This document shows, piece by piece, positions 10,677-19,513 of a DNA stretch of 35,528 bases (positions are counted from its first letter, which is position 1; each line of letters opens with the position of its first letter). The notes below the pieces were generated by a model, which was not told the origin of the DNA, made no database searches, and saw only the letters and a program-made list of their open reading frames with translations. The stretch is from Chondrus crispus (taxonomy: Eukaryota; Rhodophyta; Florideophyceae; Gigartinales; Gigartinaceae): the NCBI RefSeq assembly GCF_000350225.1, contig NW_005179151.1, positions 504,679 to 540,206 of the forward strand, in the 5' to 3' direction. The translations under genes were made by a program, and so were the position numbers.

Positions 10677-10805
10677 TTGATAAACTTTACTGTCTATTAC
10701 AGTGTCACGGAACAGCAATGCTGATGATCTCATGTCGACGTTACAGTGCTGTAGGTCCTTAATTTATTGAATAAAAAGTTTGTCAATGGTTATGCTCTAA
10801 GAGCA

Positions 10806-10941
10806 GTCCCCACCTGTGCACTACCCTGAACGGCACAAGATACACTTCGAAGGGTAAGTCCCCACCTGTGCACTACCCTTCGAAGTGTTCTCTTGTGCAC
10901 TACAGGGTAGTGCACAGGTGGGGACATACCCTTCGAAGGGT
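10806..10941. repeat. Nested palindrome with three copies of a GTCCCCACCTGTGCACTACCC word
   Basis: The 20-base word starting GTCCCCACC occurs directly at 10806 and 10858 and inverted at 10905-10925. Around the middle copy, ACACTTCGAAGGGTA and TACCCTTCGAAGTGT face each other, followed by CTTGTGC opposite GCACAAG. A perfect palindrome ACCCTTCGAAGGGT (10928-10941) closes the block. The whole can fold into one large hairpin with the middle copy in the loop. It is possibly a foldback element. Confidence 0.75.
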
Positions 10942-11141
10942 ACTGTACACGTACAGTGAAGCTTCAAGACTGCCGTGAATTACCGACCGACAATACCTAA
11001 AGCAGCACGACCGGAACTGCTTGTAGCCATGCAAAAACAACCTTGCTGCAACTCTGCAACTTTCTCCCGCTGCCAATCGCAATCGCGATTCGCGCCCCCG
11101 GTGATGAAATATCAAGAAGGCCATGTTTGCATCCCACGCCG

Positions 11142-11162
11142 CCCCCCCCCCCCCCCCCCCCC
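11142..11162. repeat. Poly-C tract (21 C)
   Basis: An uninterrupted homopolymer of about 21 C followed by a C-rich stretch. The exact length is unreliable in assemblies. Long antisense poly-Gly open frames here are artefacts of it. Confidence 0.9.
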
Positions 11163-11219
11163 TTCCCCACTCCCACCCGAATCACCCGCCCCACCCAAAA
11201 TCACTCGTCCCACTCGTCA

Positions 11220-11227
11220 TATTTAAA
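11220..11227 (+). promoter_or_regulatory. TATA-like box of family gene 1
   Basis: TATTTAAA lies 140 bases upstream of the ATG. The two paralogues have AT-rich boxes at almost the same distance (137 and 136), and the DNA between box and ATG is recognisably conserved in all three. The role in transcription is inferred. Confidence 0.45.
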
Positions 11228-11359
11228 TCACCTGGAGCAATGTAGTTCCTTCCTTCTTTTCAGTCTTCAGTCGGTCATCTTCATCGTCCTCGATACATCT
11301 GGTCCAACCTCAACCGATAACCAGCACGATCCACTGACTGAACATCGCCTTTGTTTGCC

Positions 11360-11863
11360 ATGTTCGACTGCACGAACCCGACGTCCCGTCCCCTCGCCCG
11401 CACCTACTTTCTCCTCGCCTCAACCCTCACACTCTTGCTCACCGCACACTCGTCCAAAGCCATGCCGCTGCCCTCACCCGCACCGCCTAACCTTCCAGCC
11501 CTGCCGACTGCCGACCCCAGTCACGACCTACCGTGGGAATCCAACAACTCCTTTCTCGCCTTGTGTATAGTCGTAATTGTCAACTTCGTCTACTTCGTCC
11601 GATGGGTCATTGATTGGTGTTGTAACTGTCCCACGCACCCCCTTCGCTCCTCAACTTTGCCAGACAACCGCGACCTCCACCGCTCTTCAACCTCGCCAGA
11701 CAACCACGACCTCCTCCGCTCTTCAACTTGGCCAGACAACCACGTCCTTCCGCCGGCTATGGCGCATTCGACAAGGGCGGAGGCCAGTAGAGTTGTGTCC
11801 TCCATTGTCGAAGAGACCCTTTCTTCTGTCAACCACCGAGTCACACTTTCGTCGAGCACGTAG
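11360..11863 (+). CDS. Small single-pass membrane protein, family member 1 (167 aa)
   Basis: I do not recognise the family. The start is the ATG in GCCATGTTCGAC, which is shared exactly with member 3 and closely with member 2. Layout: hydrophobic signal-like segment about 12-32 with SKA as a plausible cleavage site near 34; Pro-rich stretch 35-58; sequon Asn62-Asn-Ser; membrane span about 64-85; Cys-Cys-Asn-Cys at 87-90, a possible palmitoylation site; then a polar tail ending VEETLSSVNHRVTLSSST. It differs from its two paralogues by a tail insertion made of three 12-residue repeats (about 96-131, SST.PDN.D), whereas the paralogues have one unit. The expected topology is outside N-terminus, cytoplasmic tail. 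Conserved frame, sequon and Cys motif across three copies support a real gene. The function is unknown. Confidence 0.8.
   Translation: MFDCTNPTSRPLARTYFLLASTLTLLLTAHSSKAMPLPSPAPPNLPALPTADPSHDLPWESNNSFLALCIVVIVNFVYFVRWVIDWCCNCPTHPLRSSTLPDNRDLHRSSTSPDNHDLLRSSTWPDNHVLPPAMAHSTRAEASRVVSSIVEETLSSVNHRVTLSSST
11645..11752 (+). repeat. 36-bp in-frame tandem repeat, three units
   Basis: Units at 11645-11680, 11681-11716 and 11717-11752 encode a 12-residue repeat (R-S-S-T-x-P-D-N-x-D/V-L-x) in the tail of family gene 1. Members 2 and 3 carry only one corresponding unit, so this is an expansion specific to member 1. Confidence 0.9.
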
Positions 11864-11973
11864 TCTAGGGAACGCGACGTCCTGACGCCATGTCCGTGAA
11901 CTCAATGGGTAGATGTATTCTTTTGTTTCTATTTGTTGATGCGATGCCCCGACCCCGGCACACCCATCTATTT

Positions 11974-11980
11974 TGTAAAT
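11974..11980 (+). promoter_or_regulatory. TGTAAAT, candidate polyadenylation signal of family gene 1
   Basis: Lies 111 bases after the stop in a T-rich context. The same word is found after PSMA5 and family member 3, and a related word after the LARP gene. Confidence 0.4.
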
Positions 11981-13050
11981 GTTTTCTTGGACGTGCATGG
12001 AGTTCTGTGTCGGTTTTCCACGGGATTTGCTAAAATATGTTGTTAGCTGACCAGTATCGTTTGGGCCGGATAAATAGCGTTCGCTTTGGTTGGCAGCTGC
12101 GTCAAGATTTTGGATACGTTTGATCCAGCTTCCTTCCGCTTCCACAAACCCGTCTTCTGTATTCCAGGGGCGAGGGTCCCCTTATAAGGCTGCTTTAAGA
12201 AAATCCAGACGCGGTACAGGGTAACATACTGTACCAAGGGTACAGTGTATCTACTGTACGACGATGGTTGACCATCGCCCATCCCCACCTGCTACGTCCC
12301 TGTATTGAGTTAGACATGTGTACACATGTGATGTGTGGCAGCACCTCAGTGGCAGATGGCCGACCAAACCCTTGTCCAATGAAAGGCCCCGCAGGCCGAA
12401 GAGCTTGCCAAGATTCTTCGGATTGCGAAACTTCCTCAGATTGCGAAAATTGAAGGACCCCGTTTCCATATCTGCAGCGACGAAACAATCAGAAATGTGC
12501 ATGCGTAAAGCGTCTTCTAATGCGTCCGGCACCTGCCTTGAAATTAATGGCTCACGCGCCTTTCGTTGAACGAAATGCGCGAAATGGTACAATGCTCCAA
12601 CCTCGTCCCCTTCAACAGAATACCAACCAGTGACGAGCAAGGGTCTGCTGCAAGCGCTGGCAATTAAAAAGCGTGGATGAATACGCCATAACGCGCCTCA
12701 CTCCGGGTGTGGCCTGCCAAAGGCGTTACGCAGACACGCGGAAGCTGTGCCCGGACCGGCCCAACGGCGTGGTGGGGCTGCCAGCTAGCGGGCGGTTTTT
12801 CGAGAGTCGGGGCGTGCGCACTCGCAGTGAGGCCGAGTGTTGTTGCGTGACAAACACATTGCGGGCAGTGATGTGCGAGCGGCGCTGGGGGCGGATGGGG
12901 CTGAAATGCATCTGTGGCAGAAGTCTGCCATACACAAGCATTCCTGAGCGCAAGTGCGGCAGGGCATTTTCAGGCCGCCGAATGTAGGACCTGTTGCCAC
13001 TACTGTACTGTACTAGATATATGATTTAGGGTTGTATTATTGGCATTACG
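11981..13050. other. Gene-poor stretch; first ~150 bases are the conserved 3' region of family gene 1
   Basis: The region to about 12130 (TTTTCCACGGGATTTGCTAAA, GACCAGTATCGTTTGGGC and so on) is recognisably repeated after members 2 and 3. Beyond it I see no gene. An antisense frame at 12251-12640 (129 codons) is open but has no recognised domain. Confidence 0.5.
12228..12246. repeat. Hairpin ACTGTACC AAG GGTACAGT
   Basis: Perfect eight-base arms. The same core recurs at 18259-18275, and variants (TACCCTTGGGTAC) occur at 3028 and 16534. Confidence 0.85.
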
Positions 13051-13053
13051 TAA

Positions 13054-14054
13054 GAGCAACTCCACCAACACAGTAGCAAACGAGCAAAATACCAAATTTG
13101 ATCAAATTTGATAAATTGCTCATTTGTATACTAGTTTGACTTCCCCACCAGACCGAAAAAGTGCCAAAAAATATAACACCGCCGAAATTGCCTCGAGCAA
13201 ATCAGTCCGATTTGCTCAAATGACTCTCACCCGAAGTTCTATTTCAGCAAATATTTTGGTACAAGTGCTGCATTACGATTGGTCAATGAGTGGCGCTAAA
13301 CCGAAACACCTTGAAATCCGAGAAAAGTTCAGTTCTTCGCGCCTTCACTTGCGAGCGAACATACACCGAGCACCTCTTTACTGTGTTGCATCGCAATCCG
13401 TCTCAAACCCACCATCGTTCACAGCACTGCAGAATTTTGCTAGGCACTCCAACGCTGTAGATTCCCCCATCCGGATGTACTCGTCAATCGAGTCTGCGCA
13501 ACAGCCGTATGCCAACAAGCGAAGGGCTGCCGTAGTTTTTTGAACCGTCGTGAAACCCTTTCTACCTGTACAGTCCTCTCGCTGCGTGAAGTATGGATCA
13601 TGGGTTTGAATACGTTCAACAATTCGGTGGAATACCGCAATAGAGACGCGAAAACGTCTGTAAAATGGTCAGAAGAGTACACCGGGCATTCTGAGAAGTA
13701 GTCGAGATGTAGTCTGTGCGCTGCTTCTTTGCGATTGCGATTCACATTGGGAGACTTTCCCGGGACCGAACCACACCAGCGCCTCGCTTCTTCCGCCTCC
13801 TCACCGTCGATCCCGAGAAGTGTCTCTGTGATGCTCTCTAGTTGATCATCTGCCATTTCTTGAACCCAGATCCCGTCCATGATTTGATCCCTGGGGCTGT
13901 ACGGCCTCTATCCTCTAAGCTCTCGCCGGTGGGAAAAGTAATATGTATAGCAAATGAGCAAATTTTGAAATATAGCCCAGCCAATAAAGCTTGTACAACT
14001 GTGCAAGTATTTTGCTCTTTTGCTAATTTGTTGCACGCCTTGGTGGAGATGCTC
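13054..14054 (-). mobile_element. PIF/Harbinger-type DNA transposon, degenerate (1.0 kb)
   Basis: Flanked by TAA at 13051-13053 and 14055-14057, the 3-bp TWA duplication typical of PIF/Harbinger. Terminal inverted repeats begin GAGCAACTCCACCAAC and, on the other end, GAGCATCTCCACCAAG. Weaker similarity continues inward (GAGCAAAATAC and TTGCTCATTTG in both arms). It carries a transposase remnant on the minus strand. The superfamily call rests on three agreeing signs: target duplication, TIR and encoded protein. Confidence 0.88.
13378..13880 (-). pseudogene. Harbinger transposase N-terminal fragment, frameshifted
   Basis: On the minus strand, from the ATG at 13880, the frame reads PNVNRNRKEAAHRL then LDYFSECPVYSSDHF and LLNVFK, the N-terminal part of plant-type PIF/HARBI1 transposases. 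Near 13600 a one-base shift is needed. The next frame continues with DPYFTQREDCTGRKG, then TAALRLLAYG, DSIDEYIRMGESTA and LAKFC, diagnostic of the family, and stops at 13378-13380. The catalytic DDE part is missing, so the copy cannot encode an active transposase. Confidence 0.88.
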
Positions 14055-14161
14055 TAAGGGACAATTCTTTTTATAGACCGTTCTGGGCAACACGTTTACA
14101 GCTCCTGATATCTCCTACTCACCGTCGCCGTTCGCTTCTCTGTCGATCATTTTCTAGTCGA

Positions 14162-14228
14162 AACGTCATGATATCTTCGCTGATACTGTATATAGTATAT
14201 ACAGTATCAGCAAAGATATCATGACGTT
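14162..14228. repeat. Near-perfect 67-bp palindrome
   Basis: Reads AACGTCATGATATCTT at 14162 and its complement at the other end, with GCTGATACTGTATAT / ATATACAGTATCAGC inside and a three-base centre. There is one mismatch (C/A). The half-site TCATGATATCATGA recurs at 16716. Confidence 0.92.
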
Positions 14229-14231
14229 ATC

Positions 14232-14256
14232 AAGGCCTATATACTATATAGGCCTT
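14232..14256. repeat. Perfect palindrome AAGGCCTATATA / TATATAGGCCTT
   Basis: Twelve-base perfect arms around a single C, only three bases after the 67-bp palindrome. Confidence 0.92.
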
Positions 14257-14296
14257 CGGGCTGCCCATCCTTGTGCCCCCACTGGCGACTACCAGC

Positions 14297-14310
14297 ATAC
14301 TGTACAGTAT
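14297..14310. repeat. Perfect palindrome ATACTGTACAGTAT
   Basis: A fourteen-base perfect palindrome sharing the ACTGTAC word found in many other hairpins of this window. Confidence 0.85.
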
Positions 14311-14407
14311 CGCCACTTCGATGAATTGTCGCGGCCTAAGAGAGGGCGTAGGACATCGTACTAGAGACTCAGCGTGTATGTACTCGAAGGGTACGTAACT
14401 CCGAAGT

Positions 14408-14587
14408 GTTTGCATCTCTGTCGGAAAGTGTTTCTGCTTCGTGTATAGCAATGCAATACGTGGTCTGCACGACGAAATCTGCCCTGCAGTGACTGATACC
14501 TGTACTGCTCTGAAATCTGTGTAGATATGAGTGCTACACGCATCGCGTGACGTCAGCCAGACGACAAACTTCTGAGTTGCCTTTTCG
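14408..14587. repeat. Left copy of a 180-bp inverted repeat
   Basis: Matches the reverse complement of 16905-17084 over 180 bases with one mismatch seen by eye (A/C near 14554) and no indel. The pair encloses family gene 2 and the assembly gap. Confidence 0.93.
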
Positions 14588-15265
14588 ATAACTTTTGTGT
14601 TCATTTCACGGTAAATGCAGATATCTTGCCACCGTACACGCCGAATTCTAGTTTAGTTGTGAGAGCGAATCGACCTGGGCTTCTACACACACGTGGCACC
14701 AGTGTCAGGGTGAGGAACCCGAGCGTTTAATAGTCTCTGGACGCTACATGTCGGGATGCGGAAACCAACATGTACCATGAATGTCAGCTGCTCCGTTGTT
14801 TGAGAGTCCGACTTATCTCCAATGTAATTATCTCGGAGTACTATTTATATATTGCATGACGTCAGTATAACAAAGCACCGCCTGTCAGACCGCCATAGAC
14901 CATGAGTGCAGACCTGTGGTCACGCCTGAGTCCACGTTCGTCGGGATATTACTGTACCGGTCGCAACTGTCGTCATAAACTGCTCTAGACCGCATTGCAG
15001 TCCAAACCTTGGACATACGTTATCGAAACGTGTCGCGGATGCGCATGTGCCCAAGTTTGGCCGTTCAACGTATGTACAGCAGAAGCCCGCATACCGTACA
15101 TATCTTGCATCTTCACGCACATACATGGTTGAGCGTCACAAACTGGCCGTCACACGGCTGCCTCTCGGCCGTGACACGGCCGTCAAATTTCTTGCGAGAA
15201 GGCGGCGGCTGCACCGCAGCAGAAGTGCGCCATTCTCTGATCGCGCTTCAATTGCCTATGTTTCC

Positions 15266-15273
15266 TATTAAAA
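15266..15273 (+). promoter_or_regulatory. TATA-like box of family gene 2
   Basis: TATTAAAA, 137 bases before the ATG, followed by ACCGCCGCGAG, which parallels ACCGCAGCGGG after the box of member 3. Confidence 0.45.
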
Positions 15274-15402
15274 CCGCCGCGAGAATGAAGTTGCTTCCAT
15301 CACTTCGGTCTCTGGTCGATCATCCTCGCCACCATCGATACATCTTGCCTAACCTCCATCGACAACCACCTCGATCTCTTGACCACACAACCCATTTTCG
15401 CC

Positions 15403-15831
15403 ATGTTCGACCACTCTAACTCCACGTCCCGTCGCCTAGCCCCCTCCGGCTTTCTCTTCGTCTCAACCCTCGCACTTTCTCTCACTGCACACTCGTCCAA
15501 AGCTATGCCGCTACCGCTATCCGCACCTAGAAGGGTACCAGCTCTCCCGACATTCGACCCCAAAAACGACCTCCCGTGGCAATCCAACTACTCGCTTCTC
15601 GCCTTCTATCTCGTGATCATGGTGAACTTTATCTACCTCCTCGGATGGCTCATTGATTCTTGTTGCAACTGTGACCTCCTTCGCCCCTCAACCGCTCCAG
15701 ACAATCACGTCCTGCCGTTGCCTGCAGGGCATTTGACAAGGGCGGAGGATGCCGGTAGGGGTGTGTCCTCCTTTGTCGAAGAGACCCTTTCTTCCGTCAA
15801 CCGCCGGGTGACGCTATCGTCGAGTACGTAG
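15403..15831 (+). CDS. Small single-pass membrane protein, family member 2 (142 aa)
   Basis: Same architecture as member 1: signal-like hydrophobic segment about 14-32 with SKA cleavage context at 34; Pro-rich 35-58; sequon Asn62-Tyr-Ser; membrane span about 64-85 (LLAFYLVIMVNFIYLLGWLI); Cys-Cys-Asn-Cys 87-90; tail with a single PDNHVLP unit, TRAEDAGR, and VEETLSSVNRRVTLSSST. The start is the ATG in GCCATGTTCGAC; upstream in-frame codons have only a TTG. It lies between the arms of the 180-bp inverted repeat. The paralogues share both flanks, from about -140 to about +250, so whole transcription units were duplicated. The function is unknown. A cell-surface or endomembrane role is inferred from the topology only. 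Confidence 0.8.
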   Translation: MFDHSNSTSRRLAPSGFLFVSTLALSLTAHSSKAMPLPLSAPRRVPALPTFDPKNDLPWQSNYSLLAFYLVIMVNFIYLLGWLIDSCCNCDLLRPSTAPDNHVLPLPAGHLTRAEDAGRGVSSFVEETLSSVNRRVTLSSST

Positions 15832-15949
15832 TCTATGGAACAGGACGCCTTGACGTTATGCTCGTGAGCCCAATGTTTGCGCATCGCATTTTTTGTTGTA
15901 GTTATGATGCTCAACACCCTTATCCCGACCCCATCGCACCCATTTGCTT

Positions 15950-15956
15950 TGTAGAT
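15950..15956 (+). promoter_or_regulatory. TGTAGAT, diverged candidate polyadenylation signal of family gene 2
   Basis: Occupies the position of TGTAAAT in members 1 and 3, 119 bases after the stop, with one base changed. Confidence 0.3.
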
Positions 15957-16464
15957 GTTTTCCTGGACGTGCATGGAGTCATCTGTCGGGTTTCCACGAG
16001 ATTTGCTAAATACGGTGTTACTGTAGCTGACCAGTATCGTTTGGGCATGGATAAATGGCGTTCGCTTTCGTTGGCCGGTGGGTCAAAAGTATTAGTAAGT
16101 TTGGTGAGGCTTCTTCCGTTGCACGAAATGGACAAGAAGTTTGGTATGCCGATTGTTTGCAGTATGAGTAGTGGCAAGGGACAGTCCTTGTGAGTATTTA
16201 CGTTTGGAATACAATGTAATGACTTGCAGTATAGAGTGGTAGTTCCTGTGTAATCGGACCCAAAGAAGGCGGTCCGTATGGCCAACGCTACAGTACTGAT
16301 CATGTCAATTCAGCGGAATTGAGCTTGATAACGTCATATAAACCTGAAGGTAATGAGAGGGCCTCTGCAAATGCGAGGCGGTATAAATGCGGTTGCTGCA
16401 ATGTAGCAATGTAGACGTGAGCGCACGATTGGACACGGGCATTTCGGGGTACTGTAGCAAGAGA

Positions 16465-16510
16465 AGAGTGAATTGCACTGCAAAATATTTTATGCAGTGC
16501 AATTCACTCT
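16465..16510. repeat. Perfect 18-bp inverted repeat with 10-base loop
   Basis: AGAGTGAATTGCACTGCA at 16465-16482 pairs exactly with 16493-16510 across an A/T-only loop. Confidence 0.92.
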
Positions 16511-16763
16511 AGATAGGGAGGTTTTCTATTAGGGTACCCTTGGGTACTGTATGACTAAAAAAGGTACACATTGTTGTGCGTACCGGGGAACGCGCAGACA
16601 GGGTAGCATGTCTGTTTCTGTACGTGCGGAAGTCATCGTCCCCTATCGCTTTGCGGTTTCATGGTCGAAACGGGGTTTTGCTGAAGCAATGTGAATAGAA
16701 TGTGAACATTCTCGTCATGATATCATGACTGACAGACATTTGGGTTGGCCATCTTTTGTAGCG

Positions 16764-16788
16764 ACGCAGGTGGCATTGCCACCTGCGT
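16764..16788. repeat. Perfect hairpin ACGCAGGTGGC / GCCACCTGCGT
   Basis: Eleven-base arms with a three-base loop, ending 16 bases before the gap. Confidence 0.88.
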
Positions 16789-16804
16789 GAACTTGAACTT
16801 GCTT

Positions 16805-16904
16805 NNNNNNNNNNNNNNNNNNNNNNNNNNNNNNNNNNNNNNNNNNNNNNNNNNNNNNNNNNNNNNNNNNNNNNNNNNNNNNNNNNNNNNNNNNNNNNNN
16901 NNNN
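16805..16904. other. Assembly gap (100 N)
   Basis: Exactly 100 N, the conventional placeholder for a gap of unknown size. Inverted repeats approach it from both sides (see findings). Confidence 0.99.
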
Positions 16905-17084
16905 CGAAAAGGCAACTCAGAAGTTTGTCGTCTGGCGGACGTCACGCGATGCGTGTAGCACTCATATCTACACAGATTTCAGAGCAGTACAGGTATCAGT
17001 CACTGCAGGGCAGATTTCGTCGTGCAGACCACGTATTGCATTGCTATACACGAAGCAGAAACACTTTCCGACAGAGATGCAAAC
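16905..17084. repeat. Right copy of the 180-bp inverted repeat
   Basis: Reverse complement of 14408-14587. It starts at the first base after the gap, so the true repeat may extend into missing sequence. Confidence 0.93.
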
Positions 17085-17376
17085 TCGAAGCAAGTTCAAG
17101 GCAGTAGCAGCCGTAGAGGGCGGGACAAATGCTGCGCATGGCCAGATCTAGTGGATGCACGACCGTGTGCACGACGTGCTGAATCCTCGAGTGTACCCGT
17201 TCCAGAAGGAGTGCTACGCCGTTTCGGTAGACCCGAGAATGTGTCCACGACGCGACACATACGGTAGTCCTGCAGAAGGACAGAATACTGTTCATAACTA
17301 CCACTCATAGAGTGTGACGGTATACAGAATATGTATCGCGTGATAGACACGGTACAGCGAGAACGGACAGCTCTAA

Positions 17377-18140
17377 GAGCATCTCCACCGCATAGGCAAA
17401 TTGTTTCTATATTTGGACACTTGTCAGGCTCCCACATGGGCATTCGTTTTGCGCATTCCGTTTTGCGAAAGTACCACAAATCGCCGTTGCGCAAATCGCG
17501 TCGCGGTCTCCACCGCGCACTGCGTCGCACCCGCCCCCGATCCGCGCCCAGACTTCCCGCGCCCCGACTTCTGGGCCGCCCCCCACCCCGACCAGCAGGA
17601 CACAAAGCCGAGGTCCAGTTCGTCGACGCTGACCTCTTCCACCCAGACTTGTCCTCGCCGCCCGAAGCGAACCCGGCCGCGTCGCCACCCACGCCTTTGC
17701 CAGATGGTCGAGTTCAGTTAGCCCCATCCACGCCCGCGGACTCCCATAATAAATGAGTGTTAACGCGTGCACAATGTCTGCGTGCGGGTGGATGCGGGCA
17801 TGTGCAGTGCGAGCATAGACCGTCCACTGCGCATTTGGCATGCTCAGACGTTTTGGGCGGGTCAGGTGTACCCGTGGCTTCCCGCGTTCTTGCTGTTTCG
17901 GCGTCTAAAAGTAACAAAAAATCAGCCCGTTCAAGCAGAAGAGAGTTGCCAAAAAATGGGATTTGTGACGTGACGCGCCACAAAATCAAAAAATAAGTGT
18001 GCCGTCAAGGCACAAATCCTATTTATCATACGATTTGTGAAACAGATTTGTGTGCAGATTTGCGCGGTGGAGACCAAACTCAAGCCTGAGTCGCCATATT
18101 TTAGAAATGGCCACAATTTGCCTGCGCGGTGGAGATGCTC
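17377..18140. mobile_element. Harbinger-related non-autonomous element (MITE-like, 764 bp)
   Basis: Flanked by TAA at 17374-17376 and 18141-18143. Both ends begin GAGCATCTCCACCGC and continue with an imperfectly matched block reaching AGGCAAATTGT, about 26 bases of TIR. The first 13 bases nearly match the ends of the element at 13054. No transposase remnant was recognised, and the GC-rich interior has only compositional open frames. The superfamily is assigned by TIR and target-duplication similarity. Confidence 0.85.
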
Positions 18141-18174
18141 TAAGTCATATAAAAATTTCTTCCGAAAAATGAAA

Positions 18175-18197
18175 ACGGCCTCATAACATGAGGCCGT
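18175..18197. repeat. Hairpin ACGGCCTCAT / ATGAGGCCGT
   Basis: Ten-base perfect arms with a three-base loop, 35 bases beyond the MITE end. Confidence 0.85.
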
Positions 18198-18258
18198 CCC
18201 TTTCTGCCCCGTCGCCTTCGGGCCCCCCAAACTGCAATACCTGCAACGTATTTGGGTG

Positions 18259-18275
18259 CTGTACCAAGGGTACAG
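18259..18275. repeat. Hairpin CTGTACC AAG GGTACAG
   Basis: A second copy of the motif at 12228-12246, in unrelated flanking DNA. Confidence 0.85.
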
Positions 18276-18876
18276 AACTGTTGCCCACACGCACACGTGG
18301 TAAGCGGTGCCTGCTTTGGCACTGGCACAGTCGAGGCCAAGAGAAAATGAGCATGGCGGTTGTCGTTGCGTGGGCCAGCGGGGAGAAGTGCGCTCGGAGG
18401 GAGACGGAACGGAACGGCAGGGTGTCGCGAAGGGAAGAGGGGCAGGAAGGAGGCGATTGAGAGGGCCTGGAAGGGGCAGGAAGGGGTGAAGCGGAACGCT
18501 AGAGACAGAGCCCCTGGCGCGGGAAGGCGGGGTGGCGTGGGGAGGATAGGTAGTGCAAAGGGAGGAGCTGGGCGAAAAGCAAGAAGGGGACATCAGGTGA
18601 ATTCCTGAAAGAGCCGGGTGGATTCTCGACGAGCGTAAGGCAGGCACCTGATGGATTCTCGGCAACTGCCTCTGGGCACCAATAAGATCTTGGTTTGACG
18701 GTGCTCAATGTATCGGCCATCGGTACAGAAGTATCAAGGGTACTCCACGAATCATGCAAAATTCAAACAGTCCCAAAATGCGGAGGGGCGAGGAGACAGT
18801 TTGTCTCTCTGGGAGGCTCTGCGGCCTTTCACTTTTGCGTTCCGCCGGCACCCAAGTCGTTCCACCGGCACGCAAA

Positions 18877-18901
18877 CCGTTCCACCGTTCCGGTGGAACG
18901 G
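18877..18901. repeat. Hairpin CCGTTCCACC / GGTGGAACGG
   Basis: Ten-base perfect arms with loop GTTCC. An additional CGTTCCACCGG lies just upstream (about 18858). Confidence 0.85.
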
Positions 18902-19380
18902 AAACCAGACTTGATTGTTAGTGGGTGACACAGAAGTGTCCTGGAAAAGTTGCAGAAAACCATTCCCGCTTCGTGAACAGCAATGCAAAGCGTGGTACAA
19001 CAAGGTGCGAGTATTGGGCAATGGGAGGGTGATCGACAAGATCCAAGAATTAAGGGTATTCCATTTCTTCCTTTTGACTTTCCTGCGCCAAGTCTGCCGG
19101 AGCAAGAACTAATTCTCAACTCAAATCGGAGAAGAATTCATGACGTATCAGAAAACACCCCTTGTGTAACCGCACGCCAGTCTGCACATATGAGGTGTCC
19201 AGTCGATGCGAATCGTTCCGCTTTGGACTTTGGACCCTGACCAGCAAACGAAATGTGATAATCTAAACCTTGCGACACATATCAGCGCATCACGAGGAGA
19301 ACGCAGACGGGCGTAAGGTAAAAAACGGACAAGATCTTCCAGCTGCTGATGGTATACGTATGACCGCTACGTCAATGTAT

Positions 19381-19445
19381 GTATGCCCAGAACGTATGCC
19401 CATAATGTAAGCCCAGAATGTATGCCAAGACTGTATGCCCAGAAT
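19381..19445. repeat. 13-bp minisatellite, five units
   Basis: Consensus GTATGCCCAGAAT, with one to three changes in the inner units. A partial GTATGT precedes it. Confidence 0.88.
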
Positions 19446-19513
19446 CCGAGGTGTACGTCGCATTCAACCAATCATACTTGCTAGGGCAGTAATAGTAAGT
19501 ATGGCCTGGTTCA

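Larger units (their letters stand above)
14058..15265. other. Gene-free, palindrome-rich stretch before family gene 2
   Basis: No protein-coding gene was recognised. It contains four palindromic features listed separately and the left copy of a 180-bp inverted repeat. Open frames in it are short and featureless. Confidence 0.55.
16200..16804. other. Non-coding stretch between family gene 2 and the gap
   Basis: No gene was seen. It holds two perfect hairpins and two recurring palindromic motifs (GTACCCTTGGGTAC at 16534-16547; TCATGATATCATGA at about 16716-16729). Confidence 0.5.

Noticed and set aside
10997..11570. Open frames rich in Pro or Gly around the poly-C tract
   Set aside because: Compositional artefacts of the C run. 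The 11043-11570 frame overlaps family gene 1 in another frame that is not conserved in the paralogues.
12251..12640. 129-codon minus-strand frame
   Set aside because: It reads like a plausible protein but no domain, homologue or copy in the window supports it. Kept only as an open question.
12673..12987. 104-codon Cys/Arg-rich plus-strand frame
   Set aside because: No pattern of zinc-finger spacing, and it overlaps equally open frames on the other strand.
17331..17841. Several long Pro/Arg-rich frames on both strands
   Set aside because: They lie inside the GC-rich interior of the MITE-like element and reflect base composition.
19381..19445. CRISPR-like array
   Set aside because: The 13-bp units are directly adjacent without spacers; it is a minisatellite in eukaryotic DNA.
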